A stretch of DNA of 6,644 nucleotides, taken from positions 1 to 6,644 of the forward strand of contig JBBRUG010000327.1 of NCBI GenBank assembly GCA_038247995.1. The letters run 5' to 3'. Numbering within the stretch: the stretch's first letter is position 1; every line of letters begins with the position of its first letter. A program made the position numbers and the translations under genes. The notes beneath the pieces are model-generated. The model had not been told where the DNA came from, did no database searches, and saw only the letters and a list, made by a program, of their open reading frames with translations. Positions 1-5,895 of the stretch are shown here, in pieces. This DNA is from JBBRUG01 sp038247995. Lineage in GTDB: Bacteria > Chloroflexota > Chloroflexia > Chloroflexales > Chloroflexaceae.

Positions 1-7
1 GATTGGC

Positions 8-658
8 CTATTCTTTGTCTTCGGATGCTTCAGCCGCTTCAGCCGCTTCAGCCGCTTCCGTTGCAGCTGCTTCAGCCTCAGCCTCTTCTTCTTCGGTGGC
101 CGTGATGCGCATCTGGGTGAGCGACAGCAGGACCTGCTCAGGATCGGTAAGAACCTTGTAGGTTCCGCTGATCGCCAGATCCGCAACGGTGATGCTCTTA
201 TCAAAGCCGGTGAGCACACTCACATCGACCTCGATATGCTGGGGCAATTCAGCCGGCAGCGCCTCAACCATTACGGTGTTGATCACGTGGTTAACCATGG
301 CATCGCCGCGCGCCACGAGGGGCGACTCGCCGATGGCGATAATCGGCACCTCGACGTAGACGGCCTGCTTCAAGTCGACGATCTTAAAATCGATGTGTAG
401 AATGCTGCGCGTGACCGGATGGCGCTGCACTTCTTGCACAAAGACTGATGCCAGGACACCGTCGATCATCAGATCGATCAGAGTCGTCTTGCCAACTTTC
501 CGATACGTCTGGTTAAAAGCGCGTTCTTCGAGTTGAACCGATGCGGGCTCAAAACCTTTGCCGTAGACGGTGGCAGGCAAGAGGCCCTGCTTGCGGAGTT
601 GCTTGACTTTTTTGCCGAGAATGGCGCGCTTCTGCGCTGCGATTGTTACCGTGGACAT
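8..658 (-). CDS. rplY: Large ribosomal subunit protein bL25, long CTC (general stress protein) form
   Basis: The product is a 216-residue ribosomal protein of the bL25/CTC family, which binds 5S rRNA in the large subunit. Residues 5-93 form the L25 5S-binding domain, with the typical basic stretch GKKVKQLRKQGLLPATVYGKG (15-35) and VQEVQRHPVTRSILHIDF (74-91). Residues 98-185 form the second beta domain found only in the long CTC type, with YVEVPI and a VEVDV-like segment. The tail from 188 to the end is almost pure Glu/Ala and acidic. I chose the ATG at 658 because GAGG lies 9 bases upstream and the protein then begins MSTVTIAAQKR, as expected. The longer open frame up to 739 would start inside the leader. 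The family is often followed by pth, but the window ends 7 bases after the stop. Identity is secure; the exact role of the second domain is not. Confidence 0.95.
   Translation of the reverse strand: MSTVTIAAQKRAILGKKVKQLRKQGLLPATVYGKGFEPASVQLEERAFNQTYRKVGKTTLIDLMIDGVLASVFVQEVQRHPVTRSILHIDFKIVDLKQAVYVEVPIIAIGESPLVARGDAMVNHVINTVMVEALPAELPQHIEVDVSVLTGFDKSITVADLAISGTYKVLTDPEQVLLSLTQMRITATEEEEAEAEAAATEAAEAAEAAEASEDKE
28..63. repeat. 9-bp tandem repeat encoding the Ala/Glu tail of bL25
   Basis: Three perfect copies of CTTCAGCCG lie at 28-36, 37-45 and 46-54, followed by a decayed fourth copy (CTTCCGTTG, 55-63). On the minus strand they encode Ala-Ala-Glu repeats near the C-terminus of bL25. The unit is a multiple of three, so slippage would change tail length without a frameshift. 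Variation between strains is an inference; only one sequence is visible here. Confidence 0.8.
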
Positions 659-742
659 ACTGCTGTTCCTCATCTCGTGCGGCGTTCCGCACAATACTCC
701 CACAGCCACACATAAAGGCCGACGCCCGGCGCCGGCCAACGA
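659..742 (-). promoter_or_regulatory. Structured 5' leader of rplY with two hairpins
   Basis: Between the inferred start site and the ATG there are two inverted repeats. The first (717-737) pairs GGCCG with CGGCC around a GC-rich interior with one mismatch. The second (677-692) is a perfect 6-bp stem, GTGCGG/CCGCAC, with a 4-base loop. It ends about 6 bases before the GAGG Shine-Dalgarno sequence. The second hairpin is placed where it could influence ribosome access. Feedback control by bL25 or a stress signal would be a guess. There is no U-run long enough to call either hairpin a terminator. Confidence 0.4.
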
Positions 743-748
743 GAAGCA

Positions 749-777
749 ATTATAGCACGAGTAGCCGGAGCGTTCAA
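749..777 (-). promoter_or_regulatory. Sigma70-type promoter of rplY
   Basis: Read on the minus strand, TTGAAC (777-772) is separated by exactly 17 bases from a perfect TATAAT (754-749). The expected transcription start is near 742, giving an 80-odd base leader before the rplY ATG. The -35 box begins two bases after the stop of the ANTAR gene, so rplY can be transcribed independently of it. The exact -10 match and ideal spacing make this the best promoter in the window. It has not been tested. Confidence 0.72.
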
Positions 778-778
778 C

Positions 779-1369
779 TCAGCCTTGGGGGCCGAGGAGT
801 TCTTCCGCTTCGATGATCGCTTGCGCAATGTCTTTCATCTTGGCGCGTTTATCGCGGGCGCGCTGGCGCAAGCGCTCGTAGGCGTCGCGCTCGTTCAGGC
901 CAAGGCGTTGCATCAGAATGCCCTTGGCGCGTTCGATCAGCTTGCGCGCTTCCAAGGCATCTTGCAGATCCATGTTTTCGCTACGCAGGGCTTGGAGTTC
1001 GCGGTGGCGGGCCAGCGCGATATTGATCGCGGGGGGCAGTTCATTCTCGTTGACCGGCTTAACGAGGTATGCCAGTGCGCCGGCGGCCTCGGCCTTGCGA
1101 ATCGTATCTTTATCGGCGTAGGCCGTAAGCATAATGATCGGCAGAGCCATCTGGTCGCGGATGCGGGCAGCTGCCTCGGTGCCCTCCATCTCCGGCATGC
1201 GTATATCCATGATGATCAGATCCGGCTTTAAGCGCCCCGCCAGGCTCACTGCCTCGGTGCCGGTACGGGCGATGCCGATCACATCGTAGCCCAGCCCCTT
1301 GAGCTGCTCTTCCAGCGTAAGCGAAACCAAATCGTTATCTTCAGCGATCAAAATCCGGGTGGCAGCCAC
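779..1369 (-). CDS. Response regulator with REC and ANTAR RNA-binding domains
   Basis: The 196-residue protein has an N-terminal receiver domain (about 5-118) and a C-terminal ANTAR domain (about 137-193). The receiver has the acidic pocket E10-D11, phospho-acceptor D55 in LIIMDIRMP, T82 in MLTAY and K104 in YLVKP, so it looks phosphorylatable. The ANTAR part contains the typical ARKLIERAKGILMQRLGL run followed by AY..LR..A. A helical linker (about 119-140) joins the two. ANTAR proteins bind paired RNA hairpins and prevent transcription termination, usually when the receiver is phosphorylated. I chose GTG at 1369: GAGG sits 5 bases upstream and a good promoter lies just before it. A longer frame starting with TTG at 1438 would begin inside the -35 box. 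No partner histidine kinase is visible. Function as a signal-dependent antiterminator is inferred from the family; its target is unknown. Confidence 0.9.
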   Translation of the reverse strand: MAATRILIAEDNDLVSLTLEEQLKGLGYDVIGIARTGTEAVSLAGRLKPDLIIMDIRMPEMEGTEAAARIRDQMALPIIMLTAYADKDTIRKAEAAGALAYLVKPVNENELPPAINIALARHRELQALRSENMDLQDALEARKLIERAKGILMQRLGLNERDAYERLRQRARDKRAKMKDIAQAIIEAEELLGPQG

Positions 1370-1408
1370 GGCAGCCTCACAAACTGAATCCGTTACACTT
1401 TGTCCCGA

Positions 1409-1438
1409 ATAATACCATAGGCAAAAGCTATATGGCAA
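1409..1438 (-). promoter_or_regulatory. Sigma70-type promoter of the ANTAR regulator gene
   Basis: On the minus strand TTGCCA (1438-1433, five of six consensus bases) is followed after 18 bases by TATTAT (1414-1409, five of six). Transcription would start near 1402, about 33 bases before the GTG start. This supports the short form of the regulator. Confidence 0.6.
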
Positions 1439-1550
1439 TGCTGGCGTTGGGACGGCGGCGCCGCTTCACGATGCTCCTGAGGGATAGGTGCCGGCTGTGC
1501 CGCCAAACCCTCCAATCTAGCTCGCATTTGGGGGTGCTGCGCCAAGCATG
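1439..1550. other. Central part of the divergent intergenic region, no gene seen
   Basis: This stretch separates the two divergent promoters. Open frames crossing it lack family features and a convincing Shine-Dalgarno sequence. The only visible structure is a 10-base GC palindrome (GCGGCGCCGC, 1455-1464). It may hold regulator-binding sites, but I cannot define one. Confidence 0.4.
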
Positions 1551-1578
1551 TTGCAGCAGGAAGGGCGGCGTTTATGAT
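1551..1578 (+). promoter_or_regulatory. Possible promoter of the methyltransferase-phosphatase operon
   Basis: TTGCAG (1551-1556) is separated by 16 bases from TATGAT (1573-1578). A second possible -10, TACAAT, overlaps at 1578-1583. A start near 1585 would give a leader of about 125 bases. The boxes are imperfect and the spacing is one base short of ideal, so this is a candidate only. Confidence 0.38.
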
Positions 1579-1686
1579 ACAATCAGCGCGGATAGATGAG
1601 CATGTGATTGTGAGCAGAGGCCGAGTTGCGAGGCGAGGAAACATCAACTGCAAACTGCCGAGTTGATCTTCGTCCTCGCACTCTGC
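1579..1686 (+). promoter_or_regulatory. Leader with nested inverted repeats ahead of the methyltransferase operon
   Basis: Several inverted repeats lie in order. ACAATCA (1579-1585) pairs with TGATTGT (1605-1611). Then comes a nested set: GCAGAG (1614-1619) with CTCTGC (1681-1686), TGCGAGG (1627-1633) with CCTCGCA (1674-1680), and ATCAACT (1643-1649) with AGTTGAT (1661-1667). The outer two stems stack without a gap on the right side. GCCGAGTTG also occurs twice as a direct repeat (1620-1628 and 1657-1665), which allows alternative folds. The first pair overlaps the start-site region and could instead be an operator. The Shine-Dalgarno sequence follows the fold. It matches no riboswitch class that I recognise, and I did not find the paired six-base loops known for ANTAR targets. 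Confidence 0.35.
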
Positions 1687-1708
1687 CGCAGGGAGCGAGG
1701 GGGAGTAG

Positions 1709-2359
1709 ATGCGCTACGACATTACCAATATTGCTATCGAGGACTATCTTCAGGATCTGATGCCGCCGCGCGAGGCCGCGTTGGATGAGCTTGAGCATCG
1801 TGCCCTCGCGCAGGGGCTCTCGTTGGTGGGGCCGGTGCAGGGCCAGTTTCTCTACTTGCAGGCCCTGATGATGGGTGCGCGTAAGGCGCTTGAAGTCGGG
1901 ATCACCACGGGTTATGCGGCGATCTATTTGATCAAGGCGCTCCAGCAGACGGGTGGGCATCTGACGGCGATTGAGCGCAATGCGGATCGGATCGCGATTG
2001 CGACCGAAGTGATCGCCTCCGCCGGCCTCAGCGAGCATATTACGATGCACCATGGCGAGTGGATGGAGATTATGCCGAAGCTGGAGAATGGCTTCGATCT
2101 GATCTTCCTTGATGTATTGCGCAGTGCCGCGAACGAAGGCCAGGCCACCGAGGCGCTGAACCTTTGTGTGCCACTTTTGCGCCAAGGTGGCGTGCTGATC
2201 GTCGACAATGTGCTGTGCAGCGCGCAGGTGCTTGAGGATGATGCTCCGCCGCTTGTGCGCGGCATCCAGAAGTTCAATAGCGCGATGATGCACCACCCTG
2301 GGATCGAGGCGGTGATCATTCCGCTCCGCGACGGTGTGGCGATTTGTCGGAAGAAGTAG
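1709..2359 (+). CDS. Class I SAM-dependent O-methyltransferase (COMT/CCoAMT-like, Methyltransf_3)
   Basis: The 216-residue protein has the usual length and layout of small bacterial O-methyltransferases. The SAM-binding motif I is ALEVGITTGYAAIYL (60-74) and the ribose-binding acid is E89 in LTAIER. D135 in LIFLDVL, together with D166-N167 in VLIVDN, matches the divalent-metal triad of catechol/caffeoyl-CoA type enzymes. The Lys normally three residues after the first metal-binding Asp, the catalytic base in animal COMT, is Arg138 here. In motif I an Ile replaces the common Thr. GAGG lies 8 bases before the ATG, with a second GGAG closer. The phosphatase gene starts 9 bases after the stop, so the two are surely co-transcribed. 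The family transfers a methyl group from SAM to a hydroxyl, commonly on a catechol-like small molecule; the substrate cannot be told. Confidence 0.88.
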   Translation: MRYDITNIAIEDYLQDLMPPREAALDELEHRALAQGLSLVGPVQGQFLYLQALMMGARKALEVGITTGYAAIYLIKALQQTGGHLTAIERNADRIAIATEVIASAGLSEHITMHHGEWMEIMPKLENGFDLIFLDVLRSAANEGQATEALNLCVPLLRQGGVLIVDNVLCSAQVLEDDAPPLVRGIQKFNSAMMHHPGIEAVIIPLRDGVAICRKK

Positions 2360-2368
2360 CGATCTGGT

Positions 2369-4234
2369 ATGCCGCCCACCGACGCCCAACAGCGAATCAG
2401 CGAACTAACGACGCTCAATGCTCTGGCGCAGACGCTTAACCGTGCGCTGGATCTGCGCGAGGCGTTGGATACGGCGCTGGCGCATATTGTTGAGTTGATG
2501 GGGCTGAGCACGGGCTGGATCTTCCTGAAGGGCGAGGGCGAGAGTTATACGCTGGCGGCGCGGCATAATTTGCCGCCGGCCATCGGGTATCCCGGTTCGG
2601 CCTGGGAAGATACCTGCGATTGTCAGGAGCTTTGTCAGAGCGATCGGCTCGATAAGGCCGTGAATATGGTGCGCTGTTCACGCCTGCGCAATGCTGTGGG
2701 CGATAAGCGCGGCCTGGCCCAACATGCTTCGGTGCCGTTACGCAGCGGCGACGAGGTTCTTGGCATCCTGAATGTTGCGACAACGCAGTGGGGCCGGATC
2801 GCGCCCGCAGAACTGCAATTGCTCTCGGCGGCCGGTTACCTGCTTGGCACGGCAATTGCGCGCGCCCGCCTCTACGAAAATGTGAAGGTGCGCCGGGTGC
2901 AAGAGCAGCGCGCCTTGCTCAGTCTTTCCCAAGAGTTATTGGTAAGTGAAGAGCTTGAGCCGGCGCTGCAACGCCTGGCGCGGGTTGGTGCGCGCCTGCT
3001 TGAGGCCGACGCCTGCGCATTTGTTGAGGCCGACGAGGCGACGGGCCGGGCGGTGTTGCGCGCCGCCTACGGCTGGCACCTGCCCATTGATGCCGCATGG
3101 CCGGTGCTGCTTGATCCGGCCAGTCCGCACCTCTGGTATCTGCCTGAGCGCAGCGCCGATCTTGCCGCCGATACGCTGATCGATCTGCCCAATCTGCTGG
3201 CCCAGCAAGGTTTTGCCGGCCATCTCGGCATTGCCGTCGAGCTAGGCGGTGCGCCCGTCGGCACACTGATGGTCAATACGCGCTCGTCGCGCCAGTTTCT
3301 CGACGATGAAGCCCAACTGCTCGGCCTGCTCGGCAGCCAGCTTGCGCAGACGCTTGAGCGCGAACGGTTGAATCAGGAAGCGCTCGCTCGCCAGCGCCTG
3401 GAGCAGGAGCTTGATCTGGCCCGTGAGATCCAGGCCAGCTTCTTGCCCAGTTGCTGCCCGATTGTGCCGGGTTATCAGATCGAAGCGTACTACCGGGCAG
3501 CGCGTCAGGTCGGCGGCGATTTTTACGACTTTATTGAACTACCACCGCCGCCCGGCAGCCCGCCTCCGGCCACCCCGTCGGTGCGCCGTACCGAGATCGT
3601 CTTCCGCGGCGGGCGGCTGGTGGCGCCTGAACCGCAGCCGTTGACCGAAGCGCAGCGCTTGGGCGTGGTTATTGCCGATGTGACCGATAAGGGCGTGCCG
3701 GCGGCGCTGTTTATGGCCCTCTCGCGCACGCTGCTGCGCGCCACGGCGATCGACGGCCGCGCCCCGGCGGAAGTGCTCCAGCGGGCAAATCGGCTCATCC
3801 TCGCCGATTCGCGCTCGGGCCTGTTTGTGACCTGCTTTTATGCGATCCTCGAAACCGATACAGGTGTGTTGACGTTCGCCAATGGCGGCCACAACTACCC
3901 GCTGCACTACGCTACGGCGAGCAGCGAGGTGCGCTCGTTGCGCGCCCAGGGGATTGTGTTGGGCATTATTCCGCAGCCGCAGTTTGAACAGCACGCGACT
4001 CAACTCGATCCGGGCGATGTGTTGCTGCTCTATACCGACGGCGTTACCGAGATGATGAACCCGCAGCGCGAACTCTTCGGCGACGAGCGGCTTGCCGCTG
4101 TGTTGCGCCAGAACCACCACCGTAGCCCCCAGGAGATGATCAATGCGGTGCTCGCCGCAGTGAATGTCTTCGCTATGGGCCAGAGCCAATCCGACGACAT
4201 CACGATGGTGGTGATCAAACGGACGCTTGGGTAG
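2369..4234 (+). CDS. GAF-GAF-PP2C (SpoIIE/RsbU-type) serine/threonine phosphatase
   Basis: This 621-residue soluble sensor-phosphatase has GAF 1 at about 12-165, GAF 2 at about 184-330, a charged coiled-coil linker at about 328-355 ending in the typical REIQASFLP, and a SpoIIE-type PP2C domain from about 368 to the end. Catalytic metal-binding residues are visible: D384 in VGGDFYDF, D437 in VIADVTDKG, the FANGGHNYPL segment (503-512), D557 in LLYTDGVTE, and D609-D610 in QSDDITMVV. GAF 1 holds C83, C85, C89 and C103, a CxCx3C plus one cysteine pattern suggestive of a metal or redox site. A proline-rich insertion (about 390-428) splits the phosphatase core after the first metal motif. Relatives dephosphorylate anti-sigma-factor antagonists in partner-switching systems, but no such partner is in the window. 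The start lacks a clear Shine-Dalgarno sequence, consistent with coupling to the methyltransferase. There are no membrane segments. The signal sensed is unknown. Confidence 0.92.
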   Translation: MPPTDAQQRISELTTLNALAQTLNRALDLREALDTALAHIVELMGLSTGWIFLKGEGESYTLAARHNLPPAIGYPGSAWEDTCDCQELCQSDRLDKAVNMVRCSRLRNAVGDKRGLAQHASVPLRSGDEVLGILNVATTQWGRIAPAELQLLSAAGYLLGTAIARARLYENVKVRRVQEQRALLSLSQELLVSEELEPALQRLARVGARLLEADACAFVEADEATGRAVLRAAYGWHLPIDAAWPVLLDPASPHLWYLPERSADLAADTLIDLPNLLAQQGFAGHLGIAVELGGAPVGTLMVNTRSSRQFLDDEAQLLGLLGSQLAQTLERERLNQEALARQRLEQELDLAREIQASFLPSCCPIVPGYQIEAYYRAARQVGGDFYDFIELPPPPGSPPPATPSVRRTEIVFRGGRLVAPEPQPLTEAQRLGVVIADVTDKGVPAALFMALSRTLLRATAIDGRAPAEVLQRANRLILADSRSGLFVTCFYAILETDTGVLTFANGGHNYPLHYATASSEVRSLRAQGIVLGIIPQPQFEQHATQLDPGDVLLLYTDGVTEMMNPQRELFGDERLAAVLRQNHHRSPQEMINAVLAAVNVFAMGQSQSDDITMVVIKRTLG

Positions 4235-4268
4235 TATGGTGGGCGCAGCGAAACTCAGCCCACCATAC
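4234..4268. terminator. Hairpin between convergent genes, probable bidirectional terminator
   Basis: A perfect 11-bp stem is formed by GTATGGTGGGC (4234-4244) and GCCCACCATAC (4258-4268) with a 13-base loop. It begins at the last base of the phosphatase stop codon and ends 4 bases before the oxidoreductase stop codon. Position and symmetry favour termination from both sides. Neither side has a proper U-run (GTTATTA on the plus side), so termination may be weak, or the hairpin may protect mRNA 3' ends. Confidence 0.6.
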
Positions 4269-4272
4269 GTTA

Positions 4273-5835
4273 TTACAAATCCCCCAATACCACTTGAGCA
4301 CAGTTATGCCCTGGAATGCCCGTCACGCCGCCGCCGGGGTGCGCGCCGCTGCCGCATAGGTAGAGGCCGGCCAGCGGTGTGCGGTAGTCGCTGTGGCCGG
4401 CCAGGGGCCGCAGGTTGAAGCTCTGGTCGGGCGTGATCTCGCCGTGGAAGATATTCCCCCCCGTTAAGCCGAAGCGCCGCTCCAGATCGACCGGGCTGAG
4501 CATTTGCGCCGCGATGACGGCATCGCGCATGTTCGGTGCGTATTCGGTTAGTTTGTTCAGAATGCGTTGGGCGATCTCCTCGCGCAGCCCGTCGTCCCAG
4601 GTGCGCCCGTTCGGCGCGTAGGGAAAGTACTGGCAGAAGCACGAGAGTACGTGGCCGTTGGGCGGCGCCATAGTTGGATCAGTAGGGCTTTGCGAGAAGA
4701 TCTCGATGAACGGCTCGTGGCTTGGCTCGCCGGCCTTAAAATCGTTGTAGGCGCGCTCCAGGTAGGCCAGCGAGGGGGCGATATCGACAGTGCCGCGCGA
4801 AACCACCTCGGGCGGTAGATCGGGCGGTGCGGCGGTGTAGCGCGGCAGTTCGTGCAGGGCCAGGTTGAGCTTGAACACGGTGCCGCCGATGCGGTAGTTG
4901 CGCTCGATCCGCTGGCGGAACTTCTCCGGCAAGGCGCCGGAAGGCGTCAGGCCGAGGACGGTGCGCTTCGGATCGGCGTTCGAGAGCACCGTGCGGGCGC
5001 GGATGGTTGTGCCGTCTTCCAGCACTACGCCGCGGGCTGCGCCGTCTTCGACTAGGATCGCGCCAACAGCGCTTGAGGTGCGGATCGCGACGCCCAGGTC
5101 GCGCGCGGCTGCGGCGAGCGACTGCGTGACCATGCCCATGCCGCCGCGCACATACCCCCAGACACCGCGGCGGCCCTGGATCGCCCGCCCGATGGCGTGG
5201 AGCAGATAGACATAGGGCGAACCGGGCGTGGCCGGGCTCGCCATCGTGCTGATCAGCGCCTGAGGTGCCATAGTGGCCTTCACATATTCGCTTTCGAAGA
5301 ACTCGTCGAGGAGATCGCGCATGGAGAGCAGCATGAGGCGGCGCCAGTCGTCGGCGCACCCGGCGTCTTCGAAGCGCTGGCCCAACTCGCCCAGGCTGAT
5401 CGGCGGCTGCATCAGCGTCGGCTCGATAATGTCGCAGCAGCGATCCCAGAAATCTTCCCAGGCGTCGTAGGCTACTGCGTCGCGGGCCGAGAAGGCGGCG
5501 ATCGACGCTTTGCTGCGCTCGCGATCGCCGGCGTAGAGGAGCAGGTGCCGCCCGTCGGGGAAGGGCATAAAGTACGAGGGTTGCTTGGGGTAGACCGAAA
5601 AGCCGTATTCCGACAGGCGTAGTTCGTCAATAATCTCCGGCCGCATCAGGCTCATCGAGTAGGAGGCCACACTGACGCGGTAGCCGGGGTGAATCTCCTC
5701 GGTGATCGCCGCGCCGCCGACAGTGTGGTAGCGCTCTAGCACCAGCACCCGCTTGCCGCCCTTCGCCAGGTAGCACGCCGCTACCAGTCCGTTGTGTCCG
5801 CCGCCGATGATCACGGCATCATAGGGTGTCGTCAT
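4273..5835 (-). CDS. PYROXD2-like FAD-dependent oxidoreductase (phytoene desaturase superfamily)
   Basis: The 520-residue flavoprotein starts with a dinucleotide-binding fold, DAVIIGGGHNGLVAA (6-20), followed by the FAD-ribose acid E34 in LVLERYHTVGGAA. The middle contains GGMGMVTQSL (231-240) and SNADPKRTV (285-293). The end carries LERRFGLTGGNIFHGEITPD (451-470) and LYLCGSGAHPGGGVTG (491-506), the FAD-contacting end of this superfamily. These blocks resemble the PYROXD2/COG1233 branch more than true CrtI phytoene desaturases. A carotenoid role should not be assumed, and the substrate is unknown. I chose the ATG at 5835 because AAAGG lies 7 bases upstream; the longer frame would use a TTG inside that site. 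It is probably the last gene of the glycosyltransferase-DinB-oxidoreductase transcription unit, 60 bases after DinB. No signal peptide or clear membrane segment is visible. Confidence 0.87.
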   Translation of the reverse strand: MTTPYDAVIIGGGHNGLVAACYLAKGGKRVLVLERYHTVGGAAITEEIHPGYRVSVASYSMSLMRPEIIDELRLSEYGFSVYPKQPSYFMPFPDGRHLLLYAGDRERSKASIAAFSARDAVAYDAWEDFWDRCCDIIEPTLMQPPISLGELGQRFEDAGCADDWRRLMLLSMRDLLDEFFESEYVKATMAPQALISTMASPATPGSPYVYLLHAIGRAIQGRRGVWGYVRGGMGMVTQSLAAAARDLGVAIRTSSAVGAILVEDGAARGVVLEDGTTIRARTVLSNADPKRTVLGLTPSGALPEKFRQRIERNYRIGGTVFKLNLALHELPRYTAAPPDLPPEVVSRGTVDIAPSLAYLERAYNDFKAGEPSHEPFIEIFSQSPTDPTMAPPNGHVLSCFCQYFPYAPNGRTWDDGLREEIAQRILNKLTEYAPNMRDAVIAAQMLSPVDLERRFGLTGGNIFHGEITPDQSFNLRPLAGHSDYRTPLAGLYLCGSGAHPGGGVTGIPGHNCAQVVLGDL

Positions 5836-5859
5836 GGGTGTGCCTTTCAATAACTGTCG

Positions 5860-5879
5860 GGGCGGCTCGCGAGCCGCCC
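5860..5879. repeat. Perfect 20-base GC palindrome between DinB and oxidoreductase genes
   Basis: GGGCGGCTCG is followed directly by its reverse complement CGAGCCGCCC. On the plus strand it is followed by GTACGC, the same bases that follow the palindrome at 6429-6450, so the two are copies of one dispersed element. It lies in the 60-base gap of a likely operon, leaving the Shine-Dalgarno sequence of the downstream gene free. It could stabilise mRNA or lower downstream expression. There is no U-run. Confidence 0.75.
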
Positions 5880-5895
5880 GTACGCGTGCATGTGA

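Noticed and set aside
659..739. N-terminal extension of bL25
   Set aside because: The extra 27 residues do not resemble the family, and the region holds the leader hairpins. The ATG at 658 has a proper Shine-Dalgarno sequence.
1370..1438. N-terminal extension of the ANTAR regulator from a TTG
   Set aside because: The TTG overlaps the -35 box of a good promoter. The GTG at 1369 has a properly spaced GAGG and gives the usual receiver-domain start.
1455..1464. GC palindrome GCGGCGCCGC as a regulator site
   Set aside because: Ten-base GC palindromes are expected by chance in such GC-rich DNA, and it is not aligned with either promoter.
1393..1653. Minus-strand frame of 86 codons in the divergent region
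   Set aside because: It crosses both candidate promoters and the leader repeats, and has no domain or clear ribosome-binding site.
1583..2389. Long minus-strand open frame of 268 codons opposite the methyltransferase
   Set aside because: It is antisense to a gene with clear family motifs, has Arg/His-rich composition, no recognisable domain and no convincing ribosome-binding site.
3539..4189. Minus-strand open frame of 216 codons opposite the phosphatase domain
   Set aside because: It lies wholly across the conserved catalytic region on the other strand. Open antisense frames are expected at this GC content.
779..4234. A complete partner-switching or two-component system
   Set aside because: There is a response regulator and a PP2C phosphatase, but no histidine kinase, anti-sigma factor or STAS antagonist in the window, so a direct link between them is not supported.
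4736..5359. Second minus-strand frame of 207 codons inside the oxidoreductase gene
   Set aside because: It overlaps the real gene in another frame, is extremely Arg-rich, and shows no family signature.
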